Assembly: GCF_039536325.1 (NCBI RefSeq)
Contig: NZ_BAAAYO010000018.1
Span: 62,001 to 126,000 of the forward strand
DNA length: 64,000 nucleotides
Source of the DNA: Paenibacillus_AB hodogayensis
GTDB lineage: Bacteria; Bacillota; Bacilli; Paenibacillales; NBRC-103111
Reading direction: 5' to 3'
The position numbers were made by a program, and so were the translations under genes. The notes under the pieces are model-generated. The model ran no database searches, was not told the DNA's origin, and worked only from the letters and a program-made list of their open reading frames with translations. Positions 1 to 9,069 of the stretch are shown piece by piece (within the stretch, counting starts at the first letter, position 1; every line of letters starts with the position of its first letter).

Positions 1-57
1 ATTTTATATGGATCATTGATCGTCCCGGCCAGCGCAGAACTAACCACTTGGTACAGA

Positions 58-1281
58 TCATCTAGCCATGCCAATAGGGAGCTCGAAACGGCTGTACCCC
101 TTTGTGGAAAACAGACGTGTCGGCTTCGCCCACGGGAACGGGTATTCCGAATAGAGCTGGCCTTTATCGGCAGCGTCCATGATCCGCTCGGACAAGCCAG
201 GCAGCAGCCGGACCGTGGAATCATTATCCTCGCGCTCGACCACGTACTGTTGCGGAATGGCTAATACACGGTCGGCCGATTCATGCGCACCGTTCGATGC
301 CAGTATGAAGTTCCGGCACGCCTCGATCGGGCAGTACAACGGCTCAGCGGAACCGTCAATCGCCCGCATTAGGTTCAGGTACATGTTTTGCATTAAGGAA
401 TCCGCCTCATATTCCAAGCTCTGTTCACCGTTCCTGCCACGAATCGTCAGCTTATTGGTGTAATCCCAGTATGCTTCCCCTTCCGTCCCGCGAACCCGGA
501 TAGAGGGCGTTTCGTTTTCATGGTGACAAAGCATCGCGTAAAAATAAATGTTCACGCCATTCGCAGCGCCAATTCGGATACAGGACACGTCGTCACTTTC
601 TATGTCATTCACATGGTACAGCTCGGCCTGCACCTCTTCGGGCAGCGCCTTAACCGCATCGCCGCTCCCAGCGGCGAGCAGGCAGTTGTTCAACAGATGG
701 GCCAGCGGGTTGTTGAACGTGCCGTCCAGCACATACTGGCCGTCGCACGTCAACTTGCCGGCCCAGCGGGTCCGATCGTAATACGAGCGATTCCGCTTCC
801 ATCTGCCCACTCCGGTCACATCGGTCACTTGCCCGATCGCTCCGGCTGCCAGTTGTTCTAGCAAGTTGCGGAACGCACGGCCCGACGTATGCTGGAAGTT
901 GACCTGGCACAACCGACCGCTTTCCTGCGAAGCGGCTATCATCGCATCCACGTCCTGCACCGTCGCAGCAGGCGGCTTCTCCACCAGCACATGAAAGCCC
1001 AGTTGCAGCACGCGGACGCACATCGGCTTGTGCGCGGCGATCGGCGTAGCAATGGCGACAAAATCGATCTCCGGATGCTCGGCGAGCATCCACTCGTAAT
1101 CCGTGTAATGCACTGCGCCGAAAGATACCAACTGTTGAAACTGCTTCTCGTACGCTTCGGCATTCAACTCGGCAAATGCAACTATGTCCAGCATGCCATT
1201 CTTGGCCAGTTCCGACATAATCCCTACGTGCTGTGCGCCAAATCCTCCGATGCCTATAATCGCAGCCCGAATTGTTCTCAC
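58..1281 (-). CDS. Gfo/Idh/MocA family oxidoreductase
   Basis: Predicted NAD(P)-dependent sugar or inositol dehydrogenase of 407 residues. The N-terminal Rossmann fold shows a glycine-rich dinucleotide loop (GIGGFG, residues 10-15), and the family EKP motif follows at about residues 101-103; the rest is the usual alpha/beta substrate domain. The start is GTG at 1281, chosen because GGAGGG lies about 8 bases upstream. It is the last gene of a minus-strand run that begins with the binding protein near 8.7 kb. It is 93 bases behind the acyltransferase gene, so cotranscription is plausible. Substrate cannot be told from sequence; the context suggests a sugar or sugar acid released from a polysaccharide. 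Confidence 0.88.
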   Translation of the reverse strand: MRTIRAAIIGIGGFGAQHVGIMSELAKNGMLDIVAFAELNAEAYEKQFQQLVSFGAVHYTDYEWMLAEHPEIDFVAIATPIAAHKPMCVRVLQLGFHVLVEKPPAATVQDVDAMIAASQESGRLCQVNFQHTSGRAFRNLLEQLAAGAIGQVTDVTGVGRWKRNRSYYDRTRWAGKLTCDGQYVLDGTFNNPLAHLLNNCLLAAGSGDAVKALPEEVQAELYHVNDIESDDVSCIRIGAANGVNIYFYAMLCHHENETPSIRVRGTEGEAYWDYTNKLTIRGRNGEQSLEYEADSLMQNMYLNLMRAIDGSAEPLYCPIEACRNFILASNGAHESADRVLAIPQQYVVEREDNDSTVRLLPGLSERIMDAADKGQLYSEYPFPWAKPTRLFSTKGYSRFELPIGMAR

Positions 1282-1374
1282 GATTTGTTCCCTCCAAACA
1301 GACTTCCGCCCGCTTCCCGAGCGGATGGTTCTACGACGGACCCGATCGCGATCCGAAGATGCGCGTTTCGTGCG

Positions 1375-2559
1375 CTACATTCGGTCTGCAGCGGTTGTTC
1401 CCAGAAATGCGTTCTTTAGCAAAATTCCTGCTCCGCTGTGAATGGCATGACCCGCCAATAGGTAATCGAGTATGGCACGCCTCAACTGCGTGTCGCGCGG
1501 GGCCGATGCCAAGTCAACCGGTTTCGTTCCAAACACCCTTTCGAAAGTCTGATGATCATCGCTTAGAATCGGGAACGGGTGATAGTCCTGTCGGAATTGG
1601 ACGATATTCGTATGACTCGGCAGCAGTTTCTGCCACTGCGGGCTAAGAAGCCATGTCGCACAAAAGATAACAGAGAAAGGCTTTTCAGGGAAATAGGTAT
1701 CGAAAAAATGGACCGCGCGACTGTAGGAGTCTCTGCATTGTTCATGCGCCATTTTGCCATCTGCCGGGATGTGGACAACTATGGCGGTATCTCTAGGCTT
1801 CAGGACATGCTCCCATTCCTTTCCCTGCAAGACGGTTGTTTCCGGTACCCCTAGCCCATCCGATGTGATTCGATGGCCCGTGATCTGCTGTTCCGTTAAC
1901 ATAAGCTTCGAAATCCAGGCGCAATTGTATACTCCATTCGTTCCATCGATACAGCCGTCACTGCGGAAGGGGATATCGTTATCCGGAAAAATAGCAACCT
2001 CCCCGGTGCTTCTATGTCGAAAAGCGTGAATCGAATAAGGAAACAATTTTAATTGAAATTGTAGCCTGCCCAGACGAAACATTTCCCCCGTGAAATGTTG
2101 GATTAGCCAATGAATGCTATTGGCCCCCCATAACCCTCGCTGATTTTTGTAAATACGCATCCTTAGTTCCAGATCGCTCAGCGTTTCGGTTAACACTTCC
2201 ATGGGAATGTCCCTTTCGCGATAAATCTGCACGGTGTGAGGCAAGCCGGACAAGAGCACGATAGGAATGAGCATGGCGGCCCATTGATCTTCTTCGCTCT
2301 GCTCCAAGGCGAGCAGTTCCTGCATAACTTCCTTCTTCGCCAAGCCGTCCTGTGAATGAAACAAGACCCGATGGCAGCGAGAGACGATCTCGCTTAATCG
2401 ATCATCCGCCTGCAATAAAGCCGTCGCTTGAACAAAGGCGTCGGTTATTTCAGCTGACAGTTGAAGCAACTCGCTGGCAGCTGCGATATAATCAAGCCGC
2501 AGGTAATCATCCGGCGTGTCGCACGCGGAGAGGGAAGAAATGAATGTGATCGCTGTCAT
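1375..2559 (-). CDS. GNAT-like acyltransferase domain protein
   Basis: A 394-residue cytoplasmic protein without signal peptide. Its middle region (about 120-170, LSDLELRMRIYKNQRG followed by GANSIHW) and C-terminal half (about 190-360, with HIPADG and the FFDTYFP stretch) match my memory of the paired NAT_N and GNAT_C domains, a two-domain N-acyltransferase family common in Paenibacillus genomes. The ATG at 2559 has GGAGG 11 bases upstream. It sits between a cohesin protein and a dehydrogenase in a carbohydrate operon, so acetylation of a sugar or amino-sugar is a guess. A small palindromic repeat lies immediately upstream and may separate it from the operon promoter. Family assignment is from recall, not from a search. 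Confidence 0.68.
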   Translation of the reverse strand: MTAITFISSLSACDTPDDYLRLDYIAAASELLQLSAEITDAFVQATALLQADDRLSEIVSRCHRVLFHSQDGLAKKEVMQELLALEQSEEDQWAAMLIPIVLLSGLPHTVQIYRERDIPMEVLTETLSDLELRMRIYKNQRGLWGANSIHWLIQHFTGEMFRLGRLQFQLKLFPYSIHAFRHRSTGEVAIFPDNDIPFRSDGCIDGTNGVYNCAWISKLMLTEQQITGHRITSDGLGVPETTVLQGKEWEHVLKPRDTAIVVHIPADGKMAHEQCRDSYSRAVHFFDTYFPEKPFSVIFCATWLLSPQWQKLLPSHTNIVQFRQDYHPFPILSDDHQTFERVFGTKPVDLASAPRDTQLRRAILDYLLAGHAIHSGAGILLKNAFLGTTAADRM

Positions 2560-2583
2560 AGTTGAAACAACCTCCGTAGTAAC

Positions 2584-2691
2584 TAGTACAAAGTCAGAGC
2601 TAATCCTGTGTATTCCGGGAGGCTCGATCCCTTGAGGTGCAAGGGATTGGTCCCATCCGAGGAATACCGTTCAAGGTCTGACTTTGTACTA
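2584..2691 (-). repeat. 108-bp palindromic repeat, copy 1 (MITE-like)
   Basis: The element is bounded by a perfect 15-base terminal inverted repeat, TAGTACAAAGTCAGA at one end and its complement at the other. Inside, on the minus strand, GTATTCC pairs with GGAATAC, and ATCCCTTG pairs with CAAGGGAT at the centre, so the whole unit can fold into one long interrupted hairpin. A second diverged copy lies at 13090-13198 in the opposite orientation. The element ends right next to the stop codon of the cohesin gene. No coding capacity is seen. Confidence 0.8.
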
Positions 2692-2692
2692 G

Positions 2693-3211
2693 CTATAATG
2701 ATTCTTTGCTGGAAATCTTCACGTATGTTCGCGCCTTTGGGTTATAGACGGTTTGCGTGATTTGACTGTCTACTAATTTAATGCTTGCAAGGGAAAACGC
2801 CGCTTTACCGGGTGCGATCGTCCGAAATGTGAGCGAACATAGCACAAGATCTCCGCTCTCACCCCCATCTTTCCCTGTCTTGGTGCTGGCGAATTGGAGC
2901 CGCCCCTCTTTGACGATCGGTACAATGGAAACCCCCGGAATCATACTGGTCGCTTTGCTGAAAACAAGCCTGGATCCATCGAAATCCACATTCACTTCGT
3001 AACCGAATACGTCCGTAATCCGGTTGGCTGCTACGTTGATCGTAATCTCCTCGCTGAGTTTGGAAGTATCCGGAATTGGAACGATAGAGAAAGCAGGGTC
3101 CCCCACCTTCACCGCCGTCAACTGTTGAACTACAAAATAAATACATAGTAGCAGGCAAAGGCCGAGTAATGCTCGCTTGCCCGTCATCTCTTTCACTTTC
3201 CAGTTTATCAA
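2693..3211 (-). CDS. membrane-anchored cohesin-domain protein
   Basis: A 172-residue protein with one N-terminal hydrophobic segment (about residues 13-30) and then a single cohesin-like beta-sandwich domain (about 40-160). The domain shows the typical FGYEVNVDFD strand and the FRTIAPGKAAF strand. No cysteine lipobox is seen, so the segment is either an uncleaved anchor or a signal peptide. The start is TTG at 3211 with GGAAGG about 8-9 bases upstream; an ATG eight codons later has a weaker site. It lies 80 bases downstream of a protein that carries both a cohesin and a dockerin module, so it could serve as a surface anchor for that protein. The binding is inferred, not visible. Confidence 0.78.
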   Translation of the reverse strand: MINWKVKEMTGKRALLGLCLLLCIYFVVQQLTAVKVGDPAFSIVPIPDTSKLSEEITINVAANRITDVFGYEVNVDFDGSRLVFSKATSMIPGVSIVPIVKEGRLQFASTKTGKDGGESGDLVLCSLTFRTIAPGKAAFSLASIKLVDSQITQTVYNPKARTYVKISSKESL

Positions 3212-3291
3212 GGGCGACCTTCCTTATCGGGCATCTGTTCTGTATGCATGAAGGGACAGCTTCCGCCGTCCCTCCCACAGGTCTATCCGGA

Positions 3292-6159
3292 CTACTCAAA
3301 AAGCATTTGCGCAATGGCCACCAGGTCCAAGATATCGATTACATTATCATGATTGCTATCCGCGAACTTGTACCGGCTCCAGTTGGGATCGGTGCTCGTT
3401 TTCCCATAGGCGGCAACGGCAATGCCTAGATCGGCTACACTGACTTGACCTTGAACAGGCTTGATCACAGAATCTTCGAACAACTGAACAGCAGCATTTA
3501 AATTCGTTAACGCTAGATTGATGTCTTGCGGGGTAGCCGCCTCATGCTGTCTCACCGATACGGCAGCGTTAATCGCCGCCTGCAGGGTCGCTTTCGAGCC
3601 GCTTGGATACTGACCGATTCTGATCCCTTCCTCCGAAGCGTCATGATCGCCTTGCGCCTTCTCGATTGCGGCCTGCAGCAGCGCTCGGTTGACAGTATGG
3701 AGCTGAATTTGCAGAGCGTGCGAAGCGCCGTCTACCTGCATCATACCGCCTGAGCTGTTTGCAATCTGAATCTGATTCACTGAGACGTTTGTGTTCACAG
3801 GCGTGTTCGTCGGCTTCGCCTTAAACGAAAGCTTCAAGGAATCGCTATTAGCAGCCAGGGCATGATCCGGTCCAAGGCTTGCGGCTGCTACCCGCACTTG
3901 TCCAGGCGTAACTTGTTTTTGCGTCAATACCGCAAATCCCGTTACCGCAGACGTTACCCCGGAAAGCTCCAGCGTGCTCGGATCATAGTTAATCGTCACG
4001 ATCTGGGCGTAGACGCTTTGATAAGTGCTGGCCGTCACATCTCGGATCCCGAAGGTGAGATCGAAGCTGGCATCGGCTTCCACTTGATTCGCTCCCGTTA
4101 ACACAGCATAGGGAAGCTCAATATTGGCATAGACCGTAACATCGCTTGCGGTCGTCAAGCTTCCGTCGCTTGCGGTCAGACGCAAGACATAGGTACCTGT
4201 AGCGCTAAAGGTTGCAACGGGGCTGGCAGATGAAACATCGCTGAACAGAACCGTTCCGGGACCGCTCACTTTGCTCCAGGTTTTCGTAAGGATGCCGCTG
4301 GGCATGCCGTCATCGTAGACGACTCCCGCGAGACTCGCTGTTCTTCCCGTCGTAATCGCGCTTCCGGCATACACAATCGGCGCCCGATTGGAGCTATATG
4401 CGTTCAAGCCGAACTGCATGGCTGCCGTACCGGATTGGTGGGCTCCCATATCGACATTCGTCCCGCTGTTGAAATTTTTAATCGCCACACCGGTGTGATA
4501 GCCCGGACTTGTGGGAGCCAATGCATACCGCCCGCCGGCTCCACTGACATATCCATTGTTGGGCTCATAGATCGGCGCCTTGCTCAGGAGCCCGTGCGGC
4601 TCTGCTCCGGCATAGGCAACCACCTGTCCGGAGGACAGATCATAGTCGAAATCATTCGTTGTGCTTAAGCGTGCGTCCTGGATCGTATTCCGCCATGTTT
4701 TGAAGGACTGCCAAATGTTATTTCTCGACACTGTGTTCGTTAACGGCCCGCCAGCGTCATAGATGCCAGGTCCTGGGCCAAGGGGAAATGCGCCACCGGG
4801 CGCCTGCAGGGTGGTGTTATGGAAGTAATACCTTCTTCCCCCGCCGAGCGTAGGGTCGTCTACACTATCTCCGACCTTGGCAAAACCGCCTCTAATGTCG
4901 TCGAGGTCTGGGCTAACGTAAGCTGTCTTGGCCGTATTCATAAACAGGATGCGCGACCGGTTGTATACATTGCGGAACACGTAATACGGACCGATCGAAG
5001 TCGATGCGCTGGCTATTCCTGTCCCGGTTTTGTCCAAATAATTGCCCCAAACGCGCACATTTCGGTTCCCGCCTTCGGTCTCGATGGCATCGTCATAAGT
5101 ATGTGTGACAATATTGCCGTAAATATCGGAGTCGGCGCCCGGCCCGCCGGACAAGGAGTAATTGGGGCCACCGCCAATACCGTCATTGAAATAATGTCCG
5201 TCTTTGCCCGCAATAGCGCCGTCGCTGCCGGTTATTTCATTGTACCGGACAATATGATGTCCCCCGGCGAACTGCATGAACGTGATCCCCTGAGGGCCTT
5301 CGGGATGGCCGAAATCCCAGGTGTTGGTCGTATAGGTTGGATCGTGAATTTTGTTCCGCTGAATGACCGTATCCGTTACGGGATTAACGGATGGATTCGG
5401 TTGATTGGCCATGATCGCCGATTGATAGTCTCTGCCCAGACCCGTACCTGGCGTTTTTTCCGATCCCCAGTCGCTAATGTCGTTATTCTCGATCACGACA
5501 TGGTGGGTGCCTTGTTCCATGGCAATCCCATGCTGTGCCGCTCCTTTGCAAGAAATTCCCCTTATGATGACGTAAGGAGCCGTGACGGTGATACACGTAT
5601 TGGCGGCCTTCTGAACGTCAATGGTTGCCGTACCGGTTGCCGGATCGAACGTGTACAGCTTATACGCGGATGAGGTTCCCCCAGTGCTGATCACCAGCTG
5701 CTCAGTGGACATCAGAGGAAGATTGACCGTTTCCCCTACCGGAAAATGCTCGCTCATCGTTTTGGCTATAATGGAAGCGTTCTCACCATTTGTCAACGTC
5801 AGTTTGACTTCGTAGTCGGTCCCCGGAATAAGCCCGACAATACTACCTCGAAATTCGGCTGCCCTGCCTCCTGTTGTTCGCTCGTCATACCACAGGTCCA
5901 TGGCATCCTGCCACGCCCCCTGAGAACCGGCAATACGGTATTGGACCGCGGCGCTCATCGTTCCTTGATTGGGAACGTTCGGATTCCAATACAACCCGAT
6001 GGACTCGAAGGTAGACACATAGGTAGGCGCGCTTAATGCATAGGCGACAGGAGTTGAACGAGGATCACCGAGCACGCCAATAGAAAAAAGCAATGTGATA
6101 ATCAGGAATGAGGAGATGAGTTTTTTCAAACTTCGTTTAAAACCGGCCTGTATAAGCAT
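3292..6159 (-). CDS. secreted beta-helix protein with PKD, cohesin, FIVAR-like and dockerin modules
   Basis: A 955-residue secreted protein. Order: signal peptide (1-40), fibronectin III-like domain (about 42-135), right-handed parallel beta-helix typical of pectate lyase or related carbohydrate enzymes (about 165-520), a PKD-like domain (about 590-680), a cohesin-like domain (about 685-820), a FIVAR-like helical linker (about 825-900) and a C-terminal dockerin (about 905-955). The second dockerin calcium loop is intact (DSNHDNVIDILDL). The first loop looks degenerate because the acidic residues before SVADLG are missing. The start is ATG at 6159, with GGGAGG six bases upstream. An open frame continues to 6522 but only through the neighbouring dehydrogenase gene. 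Likely acts outside the cell on polysaccharide; the exact reaction is unknown. Confidence 0.85.
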   Translation of the reverse strand: MLIQAGFKRSLKKLISSFLIITLLFSIGVLGDPRSTPVAYALSAPTYVSTFESIGLYWNPNVPNQGTMSAAVQYRIAGSQGAWQDAMDLWYDERTTGGRAAEFRGSIVGLIPGTDYEVKLTLTNGENASIIAKTMSEHFPVGETVNLPLMSTEQLVISTGGTSSAYKLYTFDPATGTATIDVQKAANTCITVTAPYVIIRGISCKGAAQHGIAMEQGTHHVVIENNDISDWGSEKTPGTGLGRDYQSAIMANQPNPSVNPVTDTVIQRNKIHDPTYTTNTWDFGHPEGPQGITFMQFAGGHHIVRYNEITGSDGAIAGKDGHYFNDGIGGGPNYSLSGGPGADSDIYGNIVTHTYDDAIETEGGNRNVRVWGNYLDKTGTGIASASTSIGPYYVFRNVYNRSRILFMNTAKTAYVSPDLDDIRGGFAKVGDSVDDPTLGGGRRYYFHNTTLQAPGGAFPLGPGPGIYDAGGPLTNTVSRNNIWQSFKTWRNTIQDARLSTTNDFDYDLSSGQVVAYAGAEPHGLLSKAPIYEPNNGYVSGAGGRYALAPTSPGYHTGVAIKNFNSGTNVDMGAHQSGTAAMQFGLNAYSSNRAPIVYAGSAITTGRTASLAGVVYDDGMPSGILTKTWSKVSGPGTVLFSDVSSASPVATFSATGTYVLRLTASDGSLTTASDVTVYANIELPYAVLTGANQVEADASFDLTFGIRDVTASTYQSVYAQIVTINYDPSTLELSGVTSAVTGFAVLTQKQVTPGQVRVAAASLGPDHALAANSDSLKLSFKAKPTNTPVNTNVSVNQIQIANSSGGMMQVDGASHALQIQLHTVNRALLQAAIEKAQGDHDASEEGIRIGQYPSGSKATLQAAINAAVSVRQHEAATPQDINLALTNLNAAVQLFEDSVIKPVQGQVSVADLGIAVAAYGKTSTDPNWSRYKFADSNHDNVIDILDLVAIAQMLFE

Positions 6160-6197
6160 CTGGTTCCTCCCATTAATATGATGATGTTTTTTCCACA

Positions 6198-7415
6198 TCA
6201 GATCAGTTGATCTTTCACATCGACCCGCCGTCTCTCCGCAATCGAGAGGTTGGCAGAAGCGCCGATCAGCAGGGACATGGCGCCTTCCCAAGAGCCTGCC
6301 ATCTGCCGCAAGGGATCGGCGCCTCCTTGCTCGAATAGCATTTTCCTTAACAACCCATCGCTGCCTCCGTGAGCACCCGTTACTTTTTTCATCTTCACGG
6401 TCATGTGCTCTTTCCGCTGGTTGAATACGTGGATGAACCGGTGGCTGCCCGCATCGATCAATGGATCGGATGTCGCCTGCGCCTCTAAACTCCCTTGTGT
6501 GCCGACCAGTGTCACTTTCCATCCCTCATAAGGGCTGTAAGCATTTAACGAATAGGAAAGCAAGGCTCCTCGGCCGTATTTCACACTGAGTGACATCGTG
6601 TCGTAAATATCGATCTCTTCGGAGAACACGCACTTGTCACGAACATAACCATCGAACGGTTCACCGGAAACGTAGAATTCTCTCTTGAACCGATCCTTCA
6701 TGATGTCCATATAAAATTCGCATGAATCCGTGTAGCTGCATGTCAGGCACCGTTCGCCGCGCTGCTCGCGCACAGGTCCATAGAAATATCTCCCTCCGTC
6801 TGCATATACATGCTCCGGCTCATCGTCCAGCCACCAGTTAACCATGTCGAAGTGATGCGTGGATTTGTGAACCAGAAGTCCTCCGCTCATCGCCATGCTG
6901 CTGTGCCATCTGCGAAAGTAATCCGCTCCATGCCGGGTATCCAGCGACCATTGCATCTGAACGCTGAGTATATCGCCGATCGTACCTTCGGCGAGCAGTT
7001 GTTTGATTCGTACGATATACGGGTCAAAGCGGCAATTGAACGTCACGATCACTTTCTTCCCCGTACGCCGCTCCGCATCCAGAATCGCTCTGCACTTCTC
7101 GACATCCGTCGTCATCGGTTTCTCCGAAATGACGTTGCATCCCGCTTCCATCGCCTTAATGATGTAATCGTGATGGAGGCTATCCGGAGTCGTCACGATG
7201 ACGAAATCGGGTTCGGTTTCGCCAAGCATCCGGTCGAAATCCTCATAGCATGGAACACCTCCGCATTCCTTGCTTACGAACTGGGCTCTCACCGGATTAG
7301 GATCGCAAATTCCGACAAAATCTGCTGCCTCCCGCCACTCGTCAGCCAGCGGTTTGGCGAACATCTCACGCCCACGGTCTCCTGCGCCTACAAGCACATA
7401 TTTGGTTTTCTTCAT
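6198..7415 (-). CDS. Gfo/Idh/MocA family oxidoreductase
   Basis: Predicted NAD(P)-dependent dehydrogenase of 405 residues. The Rossmann loop (VGAGDRG, about 9-15) and the EKPM motif (about 98-101) are clear. A Cys-x2-Cys-x5-Cys cluster (CLTCSYTDSC, around residue 220) occurs in a subgroup of this family and could bind a metal. The ATG overlaps the stop codon of the upstream binding-protein gene as ATGA, which indicates translational coupling. Together with that gene it forms a binding-protein/dehydrogenase pair, so it probably oxidises the imported or sensed sugar. Substrate not identifiable. Confidence 0.88.
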   Translation of the reverse strand: MKKTKYVLVGAGDRGREMFAKPLADEWREAADFVGICDPNPVRAQFVSKECGGVPCYEDFDRMLGETEPDFVIVTTPDSLHHDYIIKAMEAGCNVISEKPMTTDVEKCRAILDAERRTGKKVIVTFNCRFDPYIVRIKQLLAEGTIGDILSVQMQWSLDTRHGADYFRRWHSSMAMSGGLLVHKSTHHFDMVNWWLDDEPEHVYADGGRYFYGPVREQRGERCLTCSYTDSCEFYMDIMKDRFKREFYVSGEPFDGYVRDKCVFSEEIDIYDTMSLSVKYGRGALLSYSLNAYSPYEGWKVTLVGTQGSLEAQATSDPLIDAGSHRFIHVFNQRKEHMTVKMKKVTGAHGGSDGLLRKMLFEQGGADPLRQMAGSWEGAMSLLIGASANLSIAERRRVDVKDQLI

Positions 7416-8737
7416 TTCTTTTTCTCCGCTTCGATGAATTTCTCGGCTTGTTCTTGCGCATTCCGCAATGCCGTATTGACATCGACCTCTCCCGAAATAA
7501 TCTTCAAAATGTTGGGGGTAATAATACCTAACAGTCCCGTGTCATAAATACTTTTATTGGCTAGAGGAGCGAAATTGTTGTAGTATACGGCTTTCCAGTT
7601 TTTATTCTTAAATTGGCTTTCCGTCGCTATAAGCTTCTTTACATTTTCATCATCTAGAACGGTCATGTAGCCTAATTTGGAAAATTCCGTTTGCATCTCT
7701 AGCGATGTCAAATATTTGATGACCGCCATAGCGCCCTCTTTGTTACTTCCGGTATTTGCGATCCCAAACATTTTGGGCGAGGTCTGCGAGCCAACTTTGG
7801 GTTTATCCTCGAACACCGGCAGCGAAACCAAATCCCAGTCCATGTCTTTGACTGCTTCCGGTCCATCCAATACAAAGGTAGAATTGAAAACCATCATCGC
7901 CAATTCTCCCGTTGCATTCATCTCCGTGTAGTACGGCAGTTTTTTCTTCGCCATTGACCACGCCTTATAGGTGTCGGTTGCGTTATTCAAGAAATAAGTC
8001 TCGAATAAGGTTTTCCACTTTTCGTCCGAGAACGTCGGCTTCTGTGTCTTAGGATCATACAGCGGCATCGATAGCTGATTCGACCGAAAAATATGGTTCG
8101 GCGAGGCGGAAAAACCCATATAGCTCGAGCCGCCTTCATTACGCGTTAATTTTTTATTGAGCTCCGTCAATTGGCCCCATGTCATCCCATCCTTTGGATA
8201 AGAAACGCCTACCTTGTCGAAGTATCCTTTGTTGTAATACAAGACCTGCACGTTATTGGTGACGGGCAAAAAGTAAATTTTTCCATCGCCCATGCTTTTT
8301 ACCCGATCCATCGTGGTCTGCTCAAATTTGGACAAATCAATCTGCTGCTTTTTGATCAAGTCCGTCATGTCGTATTGCTGACCTGCGCCGAACAGCGGAC
8401 CGGGCATGTTCTCGATCGTGGAGATCACGATGTCAACAGGCTGGCCCGTAGCGGTCAGTTCTACAAGAGTTGTCCCTTTTTTGTACTGGATGTATTTAAT
8501 CTTCAAGTTGGGAAATTTCTTCTTGATGTATTGTCCGTAGGCGTAATCGAAATTTTCTTCGGTTCCCCCGCCCATATCCTGAATGACAAGCTCAAACGAC
8601 TCCTTCGTGTAGTCGATGGCAGCCGGCTGCGCGGTTGGAACAGGAGCCGTCTCCCCTCCCGACTTACTGCAAGACGCTGCAAGCAGCGCAACGGTGACAC
8701 ATAGCGACGTCGTCATCCACAATTTCTTTGCCAACAT
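7412..8737 (-). CDS. extracellular solute-binding lipoprotein (sugar ABC type)
   Basis: A 441-residue lipoprotein with lipobox LAASC (Cys at about 23), followed by a family 1 solute-binding fold. It contains the signature YNKGYFDKVGVSYPKDGMTW, shared in variant form with the binding proteins at 24664, 37426 and 52797, so these four are paralogues. The ATG at 8737 is preferred over the in-frame GTG at 8749 because the ribosome-binding site GAGAAGGGG directly abuts the GTG but is about 11 bases from the ATG. No permease genes are adjacent. It is divergent from an AraC regulator and heads the operon that runs to position 58. Confidence 0.86.
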   Translation of the reverse strand: MLAKKLWMTTSLCVTVALLAASCSKSGGETAPVPTAQPAAIDYTKESFELVIQDMGGGTEENFDYAYGQYIKKKFPNLKIKYIQYKKGTTLVELTATGQPVDIVISTIENMPGPLFGAGQQYDMTDLIKKQQIDLSKFEQTTMDRVKSMGDGKIYFLPVTNNVQVLYYNKGYFDKVGVSYPKDGMTWGQLTELNKKLTRNEGGSSYMGFSASPNHIFRSNQLSMPLYDPKTQKPTFSDEKWKTLFETYFLNNATDTYKAWSMAKKKLPYYTEMNATGELAMMVFNSTFVLDGPEAVKDMDWDLVSLPVFEDKPKVGSQTSPKMFGIANTGSNKEGAMAVIKYLTSLEMQTEFSKLGYMTVLDDENVKKLIATESQFKNKNWKAVYYNNFAPLANKSIYDTGLLGIITPNILKIISGEVDVNTALRNAQEQAEKFIEAEKKK

Positions 8738-9069
8738 GCTAACAAACACCCCTTCTCAGTCTACCTAATGTAATGACACAACGGTTCTATTCCGTTTCGG
8801 TGCGGCGGCAAGCAGACATGCTCCCGCTTCAACTCAGTAATCTTGGCATGGGAGCCGTTGGTATTGACATGGTTGTTCAACCTCCTGACTAATAAGTTGC
8901 TTGCTCGAGAATCAGCTTATCTTGCAGTTATGACATTATCAACAAAGAATCTTGTTGATTTTACGCTTTTTATACGAATCTTGTCCTGCAGGTTCCCTTT
9001 TTTTGATACAGTTATAGGGAACACGATGTTACCGTTTACACTCTTCTTCCAGGCGCAAAGGAGGAGCTT
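8738..9069. other. divergent intergenic region, AraC / solute-binding protein
   Basis: A 332-base spacer between two divergent genes. It must hold the promoters of the minus-strand carbohydrate operon and the plus-strand AraC gene. A TTGACA hexamer occurs on the plus strand at 8864-8869 but has no good -10 partner, and GGTTG/CAACC arms follow at 8871-8882. I see no convincing promoter or operator beyond that. Confidence 0.4.

Noticed and set aside
4819..5673. 284-codon plus-strand frame opposite the beta-helix gene
   Set aside because: Antisense shadow of beta-helix repeats; no ribosome-binding site and no family resemblance.
6160..6522. N-terminal extension of the beta-helix gene by 121 codons
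   Set aside because: It runs through the dehydrogenase gene in another frame, is rich in Arg as a shadow frame would be, and lacks a ribosome-binding site; a good signal peptide starts at 6159.
6810..7547. 245-codon plus-strand frame opposite a dehydrogenase gene
   Set aside because: Antisense shadow spanning two coupled minus-strand genes.
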